DNA from: Spodoptera frugiperda | Lineage: Eukaryota > Arthropoda > Insecta > Lepidoptera > Noctuidae | Reading direction: 5' to 3' | DNA: 64,000 nt | Assembly (NCBI RefSeq): GCF_023101765.2 | Contig: NC_064214.1 | Coordinates: forward strand, 9,678,001 to 9,742,000 | In this document: positions 51,297-61,320 of the stretch, one piece after another | How the letters are laid out: every line of letters begins with the position of its first letter | Position numbering within the stretch: position 1 is the stretch's first letter | The notes under the pieces: model-generated | What the model was told of the DNA's origin: nothing | Databases searched by the model: none | Seen by the model: the letters and a program-made list of their open reading frames with translations, nothing else | Translations under genes and position numbers: made by a program

Positions 51297-51540
51297 AATC
51301 CGGTAAACGAGCAGAGGAATCACCTGATGGTAAGCAATCACAGCCACCCATGGACACCTGAAACACCAGAGGCGTTACCAGTGCGTTGCCGGCCTTTTTG
51401 AGGTTAGGAATTTAAGGGTTGTTGGGTATTGGGAAGAACACACAGCGCAAGCTGTGTTTCACGTCGGTTTTTTGTGAGGTCGTGGTATCACTCCGGCGAA
51501 CCCGCTTATTCGTCCGAAAGCATGGCTCCCTTACACTTAT
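51297..51540 (+). repeat. LSCS-type repeat with an internal deletion
   Basis: 'TCCGGTAAACGAGCAGAGGA', 'CCATGGACACCTGAAACACC', 'TGCGTTGCCGGCCTTTTTGA', 'AGCTGTGTTTCACGTCGGTT' and 'AAGCATGGCTCCCTTACACT'. About 60 bp present in the first unit are missing. Confidence 0.85.
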
Positions 51541-52217
51541 TACTACACCCACGTCAAAGTTTACAATTTCAAAACAGCAACTCCTAATTATTTCCACATC
51601 GCTCCAACTGTAGTTTGCACATACGCGTCTAGGAAGCATACGTCATCAATCACAGCGCGTCTGCAAGCGTCTTGGCCGGGGTAAATCTCTCTTTTTACCC
51701 CATGACGTCATTGGGGTAACCTCCCCTTACATCACAGATACTGGCATTATCGTGCCTGTTTGTGTTACGGCGTTTTTTTTTATTATTATTTACCTTCGAT
51801 CCGATCGATGTACCTATGGAATAGATTTTGTAGTAAATTGCGCCGAGGAATTTTCCTATGTGGAATAGTTTTGAGAATTTCTCTCTGTTTTGTTGTTTAT
51901 AGTAAGAACGTGTTTCCTGATACGTTGAGGCCTCGATGATTCGATTGAAATGACGGATGGATACAGTAAGATGGATTTTGTATTGGGTGAAAATAGAAAA
52001 CTAGAATAAATAAGGAAATGAAAATGTTTTGGATGTACAACGCTACGTAGCACGCTACGTCCCATTTAATAGGGGATTAGCCTATTGAGTATTTTTTGCT
52101 ATTGCCATTATACTGAGAGTCCGTACTACTACTGAGTAATTTTCAAAAGACCAAATATAGCCTACTAATACTTTACGATACTATCGATCGACCGATCGAT
52201 ACGACGATACGAGACGA

Positions 52218-52296
52218 TACGATCCGGGAATCGAACCCGAGACCCCTTCCTCGACAGTCGCATTTTCGATCCCTTAACCAACGAGGCAGTCACACA
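52218..52296 (-). mobile_element. SINE family S1, tRNA-like head only
   Basis: The reversed head: 'GATCCGGGAATCGAACCCGA', 'GACCCCTTCCTCGACAGTCG' and 'TTAACCAACGAGGCAGTCAC'. Preceded by a short (CGATACGA)n run at 52186-52213. Not a tRNA gene: no acceptor-stem pairing. Confidence 0.75.
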
Positions 52297-52620
52297 GAAC
52301 AATGACTTGTGTAATATAAAAACAGTCATACGACAAAAAAGACAATATAATCGGGATGTCAGAAAGGATGCTTAAAATGCAAGGTCAACGCACTCTGAAG
52401 GGTTCTAGTTAAATCAATGGCCATAGTCTACAGAAGATAGTTAAGTTCACAACGGGATCGGCTCTGCAATCTAATCATAATACCAAATTGTTTTGTCTCG
52501 AGTGTCATTTTAGACGATACGAATAATACTATGCTTGGTATTTCTACTTTTTGTCATAATATGTGAGAACATACTTACTTTAAATATTTTTATTCTAGTT
52601 TGACATTTAAGGTTGGATCT
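52297..52620. other. No gene seen
   Basis: AT-rich; nothing identified. Confidence 0.4.
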
Positions 52621-52771
52621 GTCCGAAGCTGCGAACTGCTTAGCGGGTTACCGGGACTCCGGCTAGAAAAGCAGGATTAGGAACAGGTGGTTTTTAGTCA
52701 GTAAGAGTCTGACAATCCTTCTCGCCTCGTCCAAGGCGAAAAAAGTAATTGGGTGATCTGTCTTATTTTTT
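52621..52771 (+). mobile_element. R1-like LINE 3' tail (short copy)
   Basis: Starts 'GTCCGAAGCTGCGAACTGCT' (hairpin boundary), has 'GGTGGTTTTTAGTCAGTAAG', and ends 'ATTGGGTGATCTGTCTTATT'. Confidence 0.85.
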
Positions 52772-52932
52772 CTTAATATAAGGATAGAATTTAGGTCTAG
52801 ACTATATTTTCTCTACTCGACTCTCGAGCTAAAGTGAGTCTACAATAATAATTGTATATCATACTTATTCCTCAGAGGATTGCCGTATTAGATAGTAAAT
52901 CATACAGATAGTACTAGTGGGTAAATTACTAA

Positions 52933-53412
52933 TACAACTCTAGAATAATATCAGTGATATACCTAATTCTAGATATAATCATAGAAACAACCATTGCATT
53001 ACACAGTCGCAAATATAAGTGTCGGAGAGCCATGTTTCGGTACTAATGGGCCGGCTCGACCGGAATGATACCACGGCCTTTTAGAAATCCGACGTGAAAC
53101 AACGCTTGCGTTGTGTTCCATTATGTGAGTGAGGTTACCGGAGACCTAATCAGCCCTGTCCAATCTTCACAATCCCCGTTTCCCCAACCCTTAAATTCCT
53201 TACTCCCAAAAGACTGGCAACGCGCTTATAACGCCTCTGGTGTTTCAAGTGTCCATGGGCGGAGAAGATTGCTTAGTATCAGGTGATCCGTCTGCTCGTT
53301 TACCGGCTTATACCATAGAAAAACAACTCTAGAATATCAATACTAATATACGTAATTCTAGAACTAATCACAGAAACAACGATTGCGTAACACAATCAGA
53401 GAAATACGCAAT
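52933..53412 (-). repeat. LSCS-type repeat between 85-bp direct repeats
   Basis: The repeat (53024-53318, both ends present: 'GAGAGCCATGTTTCGGTACT' and 'TTTACCGGCTTATACCATAG') lies between two diverged direct repeats, 52933-53022 and 53323-53412. These share 'ACAACTCTAGAATA', 'TAATTCTAGA' and 'AGAAACAACNATTGC'. Confidence 0.8.
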
Positions 53413-53788
53413 GTACCAACAAACAGGGCTCTAATAACATCGGTGGTAATTAAATAATTTCATATGTATCTAATGAACTTTATTTATCCGTGGGCCTGGC
53501 CTGATGTTTATTATGGAAATCTCATGACCCTGTACCATGGTATTGTGTTTTTGGATAAGATGAGGATTGCCTTTTGTTCCGATTTTCGTTTTGTTTTAGA
53601 CTCCACGCTCCATTGATAAACAAATGCATCGAAGCCCTTTTATGATATGAAGAACAAGGACACCTACAGCTATTTAAATGCAGTTGTATATTTTTATTAT
53701 GTAATAATCTACAGAATAATCCACGAGAAACATAAACACAATAAAAAAAAATGTGAAAATCGAAACGAAATCTTAAGCTCTTTCCACA
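53413..53788. other. No gene seen
   Basis: AT-rich; a 66-codon ORF at 53647-53847 runs into the LINE tail. Confidence 0.4.
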
Positions 53789-53944
53789 CCGGAGCTGCAG
53801 ACTGTCTAGCGGGTTACCTGGAGCTCCTGCTCGAAAAACAAGAGTAGGAACGGGGTGGTTTTAGTCAGCAAGAGTCTGATACTCCCTCTCGTCTCGCCCA
53901 AGGCGGGAAAAGAAATTGTATGATTTTCCTCCTTCAAAAAAAAA
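53789..53944 (+). mobile_element. R1-like LINE 3' tail (short copy)
   Basis: Starts 'CACCGGAGCTGCAGACTGTC' (hairpin boundary), has 'GGAACGGGGTGGTTTTAGTC', and ends 'TGTATGATTTTCCTCCTTC' plus A run. Confidence 0.9.
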
Positions 53945-55020
53945 GCTCTTTCCTCAACATCCAATCATCGAGCATTTGCACTCGATTATGGAAGTAATTT
54001 TTAACCAAGAAATACATTTCGCCATTGCTACAAATAAGAAAATAACAAGCTATCCAATAAAATTGGGCATCCCGATATTGCGTGTCGTTTCACATCTTGG
54101 TAGTGAGGCCTGAACCTAATTATGGCGACGCTCATTTTCCCGCGAAAATGTGACAGTTCGTTAGGTGCCGGCCGCATCTTGGCGGCAAAATGGAATTGTT
54201 AGGTTATGAGAGAAATAAGTTTATACTCGCAGAGACGTTTTAGCCGATCTTTGTTATTTCTTGTTTTCGTAATGTTGAATTTTAGTAATGTGTGCCGTTT
54301 TTCGAGCGGAATATTCTAGTTATTATCTTCTTACGTTATTTAGACAGTGAAGCAAGAAAATCTTTTGTTCGTGCGAATTTGCTTGGAGCGAAAATAGTTT
54401 TTCTTCATTTTTATTAAACATGCTCTACTAAGGCTTTACCACTAGCTTCGTGAAAGTAATATCTATAAAATGCTAAACGCAAAATATTATTCTTTTCTTA
54501 CGAGTTGTAATCATGTTCCTTGACATAAGTTTGACAACTTTCAAGAAAACAAAATGGCGTCACACAAAATGTTAAATATAGAATAAAAATCAAATTATGA
54601 AGCGAAGCGGTCAGATAGGAAGGCGACGATATTTTTAAATTAAAACAAGATTAAAAGAGGAAAGCGAAAGTAAGTATTTGGCTGTGAAATAAGTAATCGG
54701 GAGGGCAGACAAAGAAAAAATTTGATGAGAAACTTGAACAAGATGAAAAAGAAACATTGGAAATTAATTTCGTCGCGTTTGAAGTTTGTCACGATAATGA
54801 GAGAGACGTCGAGATTTTGTCAAAATATCTGCTGAATGTTGCTAAACGTTGGATTACTTCGCGGGATTTTTTTTACTTTAAATAGCTATCTATGACTTTT
54901 TGTTTTTTTCTCTCTTAAGCTGGTGGAGCGAAATAAGGGGCACGTAGCAACATTTGTAAAAGCATTTAAGAATAATAATATTTTTACAACGATAATAAAA
55001 ATTTATATCACTATATTGTA
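53945..55020. other. No gene; promoter-like patch at 54119-54195
   Basis: AT-rich apart from 54119-54195, which carries 'TTTTCCCGCGAAAA' (54135-54148, an E2F-type site by sequence), 'GTGCCGGCCGCATCTTGGCG' and 'GGCAAAATGG'. No ORF follows that I would defend. Confidence 0.4.
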
Positions 55021-55192
55021 GTGACTGCACGGTTGGCACAGTTTGCTGGGCAACCGACACTCGCGGATTCGATTCCCGCACGAAACAACTATTTAGGTGT
55101 ACCACAGATTGTTGTTATGTGTATGTGACTTGTTTATTGTATGTTTGTAAACGTCACAGGAGAAAAACCCTAATGTTAGCACCACATGCCTC
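55021..55192 (+). mobile_element. SINE family S2, near full length
   Basis: Head 'GACTGCACGGTTGGCACAGT' (box A-like), box B-like 'GATTCGATTCCCGCACG', body 'GTACCACAGATTGTTGTTAT', 3' part 'TATGTTTGTAAACGTCACAG' and 'GAGAAAAACCCTAATGTTAG'. tRNA-derived pol III SINE. Confidence 0.85.
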
Positions 55193-55555
55193 TTTGCTTA
55201 GAGACAGAAACCTTTACAATCACACGATGAAAAGAAAACAATATCACGACTACACACACACACACACACAAATAAATAAATAAAAAACACTTCAAAAGTA
55301 AAAATATTTACACGCAAACCGCCTTACCCAAGATCTGAGGGAAATTACTTGGAAAATAATGACGTTGACAATAATTTGACACCGGCAGGATGCGTCGAGG
55401 GACCCTTCACACCCTTTTTAGAAGGAATCTGTCGGCTCATCGAGTATTGGCTTATCCGACCTCTAAGCTTAAGGTGGAAAACGGAAAAATATATTTGAAT
55501 ACCGATTCTGTATTGTATTTCTTATTGAATATTTTTTTGTATTGTATTGTATTAT
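55193..55555. other. No gene; short (CA)n
   Basis: AT-rich, with (CA)n at 55253-55270. Confidence 0.45.
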
Positions 55556-55826
55556 TTGACTGCCTCATTGGTCGAGTGGTCGTCAGTGCAACTGCTGGAC
55601 AAGGGGAGACCCCTTGGTCTAGGATTAGATTCCCTGGTTGGACAAAGTAATGCTAGGCTTTTTTCGGTTTTTCGAAAATTTCTCAGTAGTAGCACGAAGC
55701 CTGGAATTGTGCCCTCTTAACATAAATGGTGTAAAGTGGGAGTAGATTATATAGCGGCTTTACGTGTCGTAATGTGCACCTCTGTCTACCCTTCGAGGAT
55801 AAAAGGCGTGACGTTGCGTTGTATTA
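55556..55826 (+). mobile_element. SINE family S1, near full length
   Basis: 'GACTGCCTCATTGGTCGAGT', box B-like 'GGATTAGATTCCCTGGTTGG', 'TTTTTTCGGTTTTTCGAAAA', 'TAGCACGAAGCCTGGAATTG' and 3' end 'CACCTCTGTCTACCCTTCGA', 'AAAAGGCGTGACGTTGCG'. About 60 bp in the middle are missing. Confidence 0.9.
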
Positions 55827-56099
55827 TTTGACTAGCTTTACGAATGAATTTTATGATACGAAACTACTTTCATAAACATAACTTTAAGTGAGGCGTATCT
55901 ATGGATTTTTCAATAAACATAATATAAATCGAAACTCATTCACCAAAGCAATAAATAAATAATAATACCTCATAAATAATAGAAAAATATCAGTGACAAA
56001 TAGACTTTCAATTTCAAAACTGTTTACGAACCAAATACAAATATCTTTCCAAAACATTTATTTGGTATTGATAAAGTATTAAACAAATAAATAGCATGT

Positions 56100-56282
56100 T
56101 TATATTATAACTTTTGTGAGACATACTAAATTGATTATTATGATTTTTTACTTACGTAAGTCACCAAGTCGTGAGTTGCGAAATGCTGCTAATGAACTAA
56201 CCTCTAGCATAACTTGAAACTTGTTGAGTGCCTCGTCAAATAATTACATGTGTAAGCCGCAAAAACATAATAATTAATATAG
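56100..56282. mobile_element. Fold-back MITE family M3, copy
   Basis: Left 'TTTTGTGAGACATACTAAAT', interior 'ATGCTGCTAATGAACTAACC' and 'TAGCATAACTTGAAAC', right 'AAGCCGCAAAAACATAATAA'. A relative of 57861-58087. The 273 bp before it show nothing. Confidence 0.65.
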
Positions 56283-56311
56283 ATAGCATAACCTGAATAT
56301 AATGTTACTAA

Positions 56312-56484
56312 TATCATAAATGCGAAACTTTGTGAGCTTATGTGTTTGTTACCCAATCACGTCAAAATGGCTGAAGGGATCGGTATGAAAATTGGAACAG
56401 GCGTAAAATGGTCTGGAATAACGTATAAGATCCTTTTTTCTCACAGGAATGCAGGCGAAGCCGCTGGCAGAAGCCAGTTTTGAA
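56312..56484 (+). repeat. Dispersed repeat H, copy 1
   Basis: 'AATATCATAAATGCGAAACT', 'GTCAAAATGGCTGAAGGGAT', 'GGTATGAAAATTGGAACAGG' and 'CACAGGAATGCAGGCGAAGC', ending 'GCCGCTGGCAGAAGCCAG'. It recurs inverted at 56796-57056. Confidence 0.75.
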
Positions 56485-56795
56485 ATAATGCGAAAATCTT
56501 ATTCTATCTGCGTTTGAAACTGTCACATAAGTCTAGAGCAACACCTGTGGTTCTAAGAATAGAATTGAAACAGATTTAAAAGTTATTTCCAATATAAAAT
56601 GTATTTAAATTAAATATTCTATGCCAATACAATACATTTCCAATACAATACGAAACATTTACAATACAATAATTGAATTCTGAACAAATAATTTGTAAAC
56701 ATTTTAAGTTTTTAGTTTTAATTTATTATTTAAATAATTTCTAAATCCGATTAGAAACTTTCGATTTGTTTAAGTTTTATTTAAATACTAATTTC
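56485..56795. other. No gene seen
   Basis: AT-rich, with 'CCAATACAATAC'-type short repeats at 56630-56670. Confidence 0.45.
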
Positions 56796-57056
56796 TGCCA
56801 GCGGCTACGCTCGTTCCCGTGGGACAAAGAGTATTCTATGTGTTATTAAATAAAACATTTATATATTTCAGACCATAACCTACCACGGTTCCAAATTTTA
56901 TGTCGATCCCTTCAGCCGTTTTGAACCTATCACCCAAATCAGCTCATACCCTGTCTGTATACCAAATTTCATTAAAATCCGTTCTGTAGTTTCAGCGTAA
57001 TTGATGGACAAACATCTAAACAAACTTTCATATGTATAAAATTAGTGTGATAAAGA
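56796..57056 (-). repeat. Dispersed repeat H, inverted copy
   Basis: 'TCTGCCAGCGGCTACGCTCG', 'ATCCCTTCAGCCGTTTTGAA', 'CAAATTTCATTAAAATCCGT' and 'AACAAACTTTCATATGTATA'. With 56312-56484 it forms a large, loose inverted pair. Two subfamilies are joined, because the 'GTAATTGATGGACAAACATC' end is like 62010-62108. Confidence 0.7.
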
Positions 57057-57241
57057 AGTTATTCTACTTATAAACTAATTATTTATTTATTTCTTTGTTG
57101 TTTTATTTAAATTCAATATATTACTGGTACTAATGTAATTTTATTGCAAAGACTTTCTTTAGTTAATTAATCAAGCAATCTCAGTCTGTTTAATTTCAAC
57201 ATAAGGTTAAAAGCATGAGGTCAAAATAAAACAAATGCTTT

Positions 57242-57505
57242 ACGGTGTTTTTCCACCAGAACTGTGCTGCCCACGGACACCTGAAACACCAGAGGCGTTA
57301 TAAATGCGTTGCCAACTCTTGGAGGGAGGGTTCGGAATTTGAAGATTATTGGGGATTAGGGAGATTGGAGAGGGCGGTAAGGGGGCCTCCGGTAACCACA
57401 CTCACACAACGCAAGCGTTGTTTCACGTCGATTTTCTGATCGGTCGTGGTATCACTGCGATCCTGCCGGCCCATTCGTGCCGAAGCATGGCTCTCATGCA
57501 CTTAC
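57242..57505 (+). repeat. LSCS-type repeat joined to a MITE M2 end
   Basis: 57242-57258 'GTGTTTTTCCACCAGAAC' is one M2 end. It runs directly into the LSCS body ('GCCCACGGACACCTGAAACA', 'AGAGGCGTTATAAATGCGTT', 'GGGGGCCTCCGGTAACCACA', 'AACGCAAGCGTTGTTTCACG', 'GTGCCGAAGCATGGCTCTCA'). The LSCS 5' end is missing. Confidence 0.8.
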
Positions 57506-57860
57506 TACCGTACTCAGAGACATTTAATGATTACTTAAACTATTCCTTAGCAAAGATTTGGTTCCGAAAATTATTGCTAAGGACTGGTATGACTCTGAAT
57601 TCGGCAGTTAAACTTTAACTTTTACAATCCCTGCTAAAAACAAGTGTATAAACAAAATTACAAGTGCAGTAACCGCGAAAACATTTCAATAATTCGTTTC
57701 TCCCCCGCAGTAAAATGCTTTACAAAATGGACAGGAGAATATCTCTAAATAATTCATGACCCGAACGCACGGCTACGTTTAATAATAAGGCTCCATTACT
57801 TACCAAAATATAAATAGATACTTCTCGTACAGTTGGCAAAATAAACAATTTGTTTAGAAT
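57506..57860. other. No gene seen
   Basis: AT-rich; nothing identified. Confidence 0.4.
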
Positions 57861-58087
57861 TTTCTTTTTTATTATAACTTTCGTGAGACATACTAAATTA
57901 AATATTATGTTATTGGCCTACTCAAGCAACTGTTTGACGAGGAACTCGACTAGTTTCAAGCCATGCTAGAGGCCCTTATCAATGAGCAGCATTCCGTGAC
58001 ACACGACGCGGTAATTGTCGCGCTGCTAGTCGAGTTCCTCGTAAAACAGTTACGTGATTAAGCCGATAGCATAATAATTAATTTTCT
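57861..58087. mobile_element. Fold-back MITE family M3, reference copy
   Basis: The inner inverted repeat 57930-57953 / 58026-58049 (CTGTTTGACGAGGAACTCGA..) has one mismatch in 24. The outer halves (TAAATTAAATATTATGTTAT and ATAGCATAATAATTAATTTT) continue the symmetry loosely. Non-coding, about 225 bp. Confidence 0.8.
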
Positions 58088-58119
58088 TTTTGTTTGGATA
58101 ATACCTACAAGTACTAAGT

Positions 58120-58245
58120 ACGCTGCGTAACGTCGTCGCGTGTCCGCACGTTGCTCATGATGAAGAGTTCCTCTGTGACTCGAAACTAGTAGAGCTTTTC
58201 TCCATTAATGTACGTAAGAAAAAAGTGATTTTGTAGTTAATTACG
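58120..58245. repeat. Dispersed repeat J, copy 2
   Basis: 'GTAACGTCGTCGCGTGTCCG', 'GCTCATGATGAAGAGTTCCT', 'CGAAACTAGTAGAGCTTTTC' and 'CATTAATGTACGTAAGAAAA'; the counterpart of 36925-37030. Adjacent to M3. Confidence 0.7.
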
Positions 58246-58680
58246 GAATACGTCATTTGTCGCCAAAATCAAAATCAAAAGGTCTCGGGCTCGATTATCT
58301 CTGCTTCTCTCAGCATACTCTTCAGCTTTATATATTAGGCAGTAGAAGTAGAAGGTAAAAGATTAGAAAAAGAAGAAGAATAGATTGTAACTTAAAAATC
58401 TTCGTTCACTTTTTTGCGAACCGTATCGAAAGCATAACACATGTACGGTACATAGGAATGCGTAGACAGTTTTATATGGTAAATATTAATATTTCGTTTA
58501 TTTAATAATGTACAGGCTGAATCATGCCTGTAATATCATATGGAGACGTTATTTGCTTTTTTTGCTTAATTCATCACATGGACATAGGGTTGTGTCACAG
58601 TCGTTGCCAGAAATATATAAAATGTAATACAATAATAATAAAATCTTCTCGTAAATTCTTGCTAAAAGCGAAGCAGCACA
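58246..58680. other. No gene seen
   Basis: AT-rich; nothing identified. Confidence 0.4.
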
Positions 58681-58995
58681 GTTTTTACGGTATAAGCCGG
58701 TTAACTAGCAGACGAATCACCTGATGGTAAGCAACCGAAATGGACACCCGAAACACCAGAGGCGTTACAAGTTCGTTATCTTTTGGTGGTTAGGAATTTA
58801 AGGATTGTTGGGGAATGGAGAGTGGGGAAGATTGGGAAGGCATTCGGTAAACGAAACACCACACAAGCATTGTTTTACGTTGGTTTTCTTCGCCACTTCA
58901 CTTCACTTCTTCTTTCACTTTATGAGTATCACATTGACGGTGCTGATCACTTACCATCCAGGCAATATGTCTGACCGTTTGCCTCCTATCCCATA
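58681..58995 (+). repeat. LSCS-type repeat, rearranged
   Basis: 'TACGGTATAAGCCGGTTAAC', 'GAATCACCTGATGGTAAGCA', 'CCGAAACACCAGAGGCGTTA', 'GGTTAGGAATTTAAGGATTG' and 'CATTGTTTTACGTTGGTTTT' up to about 58893. A CTTCACTT-rich stretch follows, then an inverted start of a family member ('CACTTACCATCCAGGCAATA', 'TTTGCCTCCTATCCCATAA'). Confidence 0.75.
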
Positions 58996-59139
58996 ACAAA
59001 ATAAAATAAAAATAGATAAAAATCGTGTATTGAAAACTTGAAAACCTATTTGAATAGTGGATTTTTTTTGCTCTATTTTGTATAACAAAAATCTATCAAG
59101 TGAAAACAAAACCCTCCAAATATACTGAAATGATTTTTT

Positions 59140-59617
59140 TTTAGTATGCAACGTCGCGCCTTTTATCCCCGAAGGGGTAGGCAGAAATTCACATTAACAA
59201 CACGTAATGCCGGTATACAATGTACACTCACTTTTCATCATTTGTGTTATAAGTCCCATGTAATAGGGGATGAGCCTATTGCCAATACTAGTCACAATTC
59301 CAGACTCCGTGCTAGTACTGAGAAATTTTGGAAAAACCGAAAAAAGCCTAGGCTGGCTGGCTGGTAATACCTTGCACTTCTGATTTATTTTGTTGCGGGA
59401 TCCAAGACAGTCATTCAATTCCCTGGGAAGCGCCGTACTTCAGTGTTCCGGTGTTTTCACGGTTGTATCTACTGTAGATCCTGGCTTACAGGAGTTGCAG
59501 CGGTACGGAAGGTTGTGGAGGGCTTGTCCCATTAAAAAAAAATACTTTGCCCGACCCGGGAATCGAACCCAGGACCCCTTGTCCGGCAATCGCACTTAAC
59601 GAACGAGGCAGTTTTTA
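59140..59617 (-). mobile_element. SINE family S1 interrupted by repeat G
   Basis: The 3' part in reverse, 59140-59365 ('GCCTTTTATCCCCGAAGGGG', 'TCCCATGTAATAGGGGATGA', 'GAAATTTTGGAAAAACCGAA'), and the head, 59554-59617 ('TACTTTGCCCGACCCGGGAA', 'CGCACTTAACGAACGAGGCA'), belong to one S1. Repeat G (59366-59553) is inserted between them. Confidence 0.85.
59366..59553 (+). mobile_element. Poly(A)-ended dispersed repeat G, copy 2
   Basis: 'GTTGCGGGATCCAAGACAGT', 'CCGTACTTCAGTGTTCCGGT', 'GTATCTACTGTAGATCCTGG' and 'GGTACGGAAGGTTGTGGAGG', ending 'CCCATT' plus nine A. The poly(A) end and its position inside S1 identify it as a retroposed sequence. Family not recognised. Confidence 0.75.
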
Positions 59618-59837
59618 ATTTCTATTATTTTATTATTGTGTTATAAAAAAAAATAAACAACCCACAAAAACAGCGACAGCCCTGCAACAGTAGCAGCCAA
59701 TCAATGGATCGAATCACATTGCCAGGCATACAGTACGCTACTGCTGAATCGCTAACTACATCTCAATACAAACGCTACTATTTCGGGAATCGCGAGAGAT
59801 ACACGATTTGTTTGTTTGTGTTTATATTTAGATACAT

Positions 59838-60206
59838 GATAGACTGCACAGTTGGTGCGGTAGCAACGTGAAGAGGGTTCGATTCCCGCACGGAACAACT
59901 CTTTTTTTTAACGTTGCCAAACACTAGGCTTTTCTCCTGTGTCGTGGGTACGTTTACAAACATACAAGTTCACATACACATCACACCCAGACCCGAAACA
60001 ACAATTTGTGGAACACACAAAGAGTTGCTCCGTGCGCGAATCGAACCCGCTACACGTTGTGCGGCTGCCGGTTACCCAGCCACCGCGCCAACCGTGCAGT
60101 CAAAAAAAGTCAGTGTGATCTGGGTGTGATGTGTGTATGTGAACTTGGTATGTTTGTAAAGGCACCCACGACACAGGAGAAAATCCTAATTTGGGGCAAA
60201 GTTTAT
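59838..60206 (+). mobile_element. SINE family S2 interrupted by an inverted S2
   Basis: The plus head 59838-59901 ('GACTGCACAGTTGGTGCGGT', 'GGGTTCGATTCCCGCACGGA') is broken by the inverted copy 59902-60101. It resumes at about 60109 with 'GTGTGATCTGGGTGTGATGT', 'TGTTTGTAAAGGCACCCACG' and 'GAGAAAATCCTAATTTGGGG'. Confidence 0.85.
59902..60101 (-). mobile_element. SINE family S2, full-length inverted copy
   Basis: Complete: poly-T, 'TTTCTCCTGTGTCGTGGGTA'-like 3' end, 'CAGACCCGAAACAACAATTT', box B 'GCGCGAATCGAACCCGC' and head 'CACCGCGCCAACCGTGCAGT'. It is the least diverged S2 in the window and sits inside an older S2. Confidence 0.9.
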
Positions 60207-60385
60207 AAAAACAATAAAAAAAGGCTAGTAGCTACTTACATTTTTGTCTGGTTTATTCAACTTCTTTTGGGAATATTCTCCTTCAGAATGAGATAGGTAT
60301 ATATAGTTGTACCATTCCCATGAAGCAAGTCCAAAGAGGTACACGTCAAACCAGTATAAATGGGGCCCATAATGGTAAAACTATA

Positions 60386-60541
60386 ATAACTGGGCAACTG
60401 GCTGCAGTGCAGCGTGTAGCGTTTGTGTAATACACAAATAGTTGTTACGGGTCTGAGTGTCATGTGCATGAACATGTATGTTTGTAAACGCACCCACGAC
60501 ACAGGAGAAAATCATAGTGTGGAGCAACGTTTAAAAAAACG
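60386..60541 (+). mobile_element. SINE family S2, partial head
   Basis: 'TGGGCAACTGGCTGCAGTGC', 'CAAATAGTTGTTACGGGTCT', 'TGTTTGTAAACGCACCCACG', 'GAGAAAATCATAGTGTGGAG', then 'AACGTTTAAAAAAAC'. The box B arm is deleted. Confidence 0.85.
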
Positions 60542-60910
60542 AAATACATGTTCCTTGTGGCAACCCAATCCACGACACTTGAACCACATCTATTTACAAA
60601 CTACCATTATAATACACAAAAACCATAAAAATGTTTCCTACACTACAAAACGGATGAACAAGAATATTTTATAATTAAAAGTAGTCTATCAAACGTACAG
60701 CATCCGACAGTCCGCTATCGTATCGTATCGTAGTAACAGAATCTTTAATTTTACAGACCGCTCGGTTTTTATCCTCGCTGATATTCAAACTAGGATGATT
60801 GGTCTAAGCAATGAGTGATTAGCGATTTTATTTATGAATATTTGAAATGCAATGCAAACATTAGATTTCAATGTAAATGGTGTCAACGTTTCAACAAGTT
60901 ACCTACAGAG
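60542..60910. other. No gene seen
   Basis: AT-rich; a short 'ATCGTATCGTATCGTAG' run at 60718-60733. Confidence 0.4.
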
Positions 60911-61040
60911 GGCTCAGTTTGAGTTTGTTTTACGTTTAACGAGATCCAAACAAAAGCACGTTCGGCACTCTTATTGGTTTGTTTCATTCGCACCGGCCAA
61001 TCAGGGCGCTCGCATTTCGGTTTCGTTTAACATAAAGCTT
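60911..61040. repeat. Small repeat with inverted CCAAT (copy 2)
   Basis: 'TGAGTTTGTTTTACGTTTAA', 'CTCTTATTGGTTTGTTTCAT', 'CCGGCCAATCAGGGCGCTCG' and 'GTTTCGTTTAACATAAAGC'. The ends are loosely inverted. Related to 9394-9485. Confidence 0.55.
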
Positions 61041-61320
61041 TTATACTAAGGGGACAGGTTGTGTTGATGCAATCCAATAATTTAGATAGCTATCGTATTT
61101 TTGAGCGTTGCAGATTGATTGTTTCAATCAAAAATCTAACACTAAAATTTTTATTGTAAAAAGTTACTTATCGGTGTTTTTGAGACCGAATGAAGAAATG
61201 CAAGAAATATGCCTAAAAATATTGACCAATTTATTGTAAAATGAGGATGCAACTAAAGTCCTTGTGAAAAACAAGTCATGGGTATATTTACGAGACCAGA
61301 ATATATTTAACTGATTATCA

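Larger units (their letters stand above)
50088..52090 (+). repeat. Direct duplication: 50088-51068 and 51254-52090
   Basis: Each unit begins near 'TTGAATTTTC'/'GTGAATTTTC', contains an LSCS repeat, and continues through about 550 bp of otherwise unrecognised sequence: 'TAGTTTGCACATACGCGTCT', 'GGAAGCATACGTCATCAATC', 'CAAGCGTCTTGGCCGGGGTA', 'AATTGCGCCGAGGAATTTTC', 'ACAACGCTACGTAGC'. The non-LSCS part is above 90 percent identical by eye. A spacer of about 185 bp separates the units. It is either a local segmental duplication or two copies of a longer, uncharacterised element. Confidence 0.9.
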
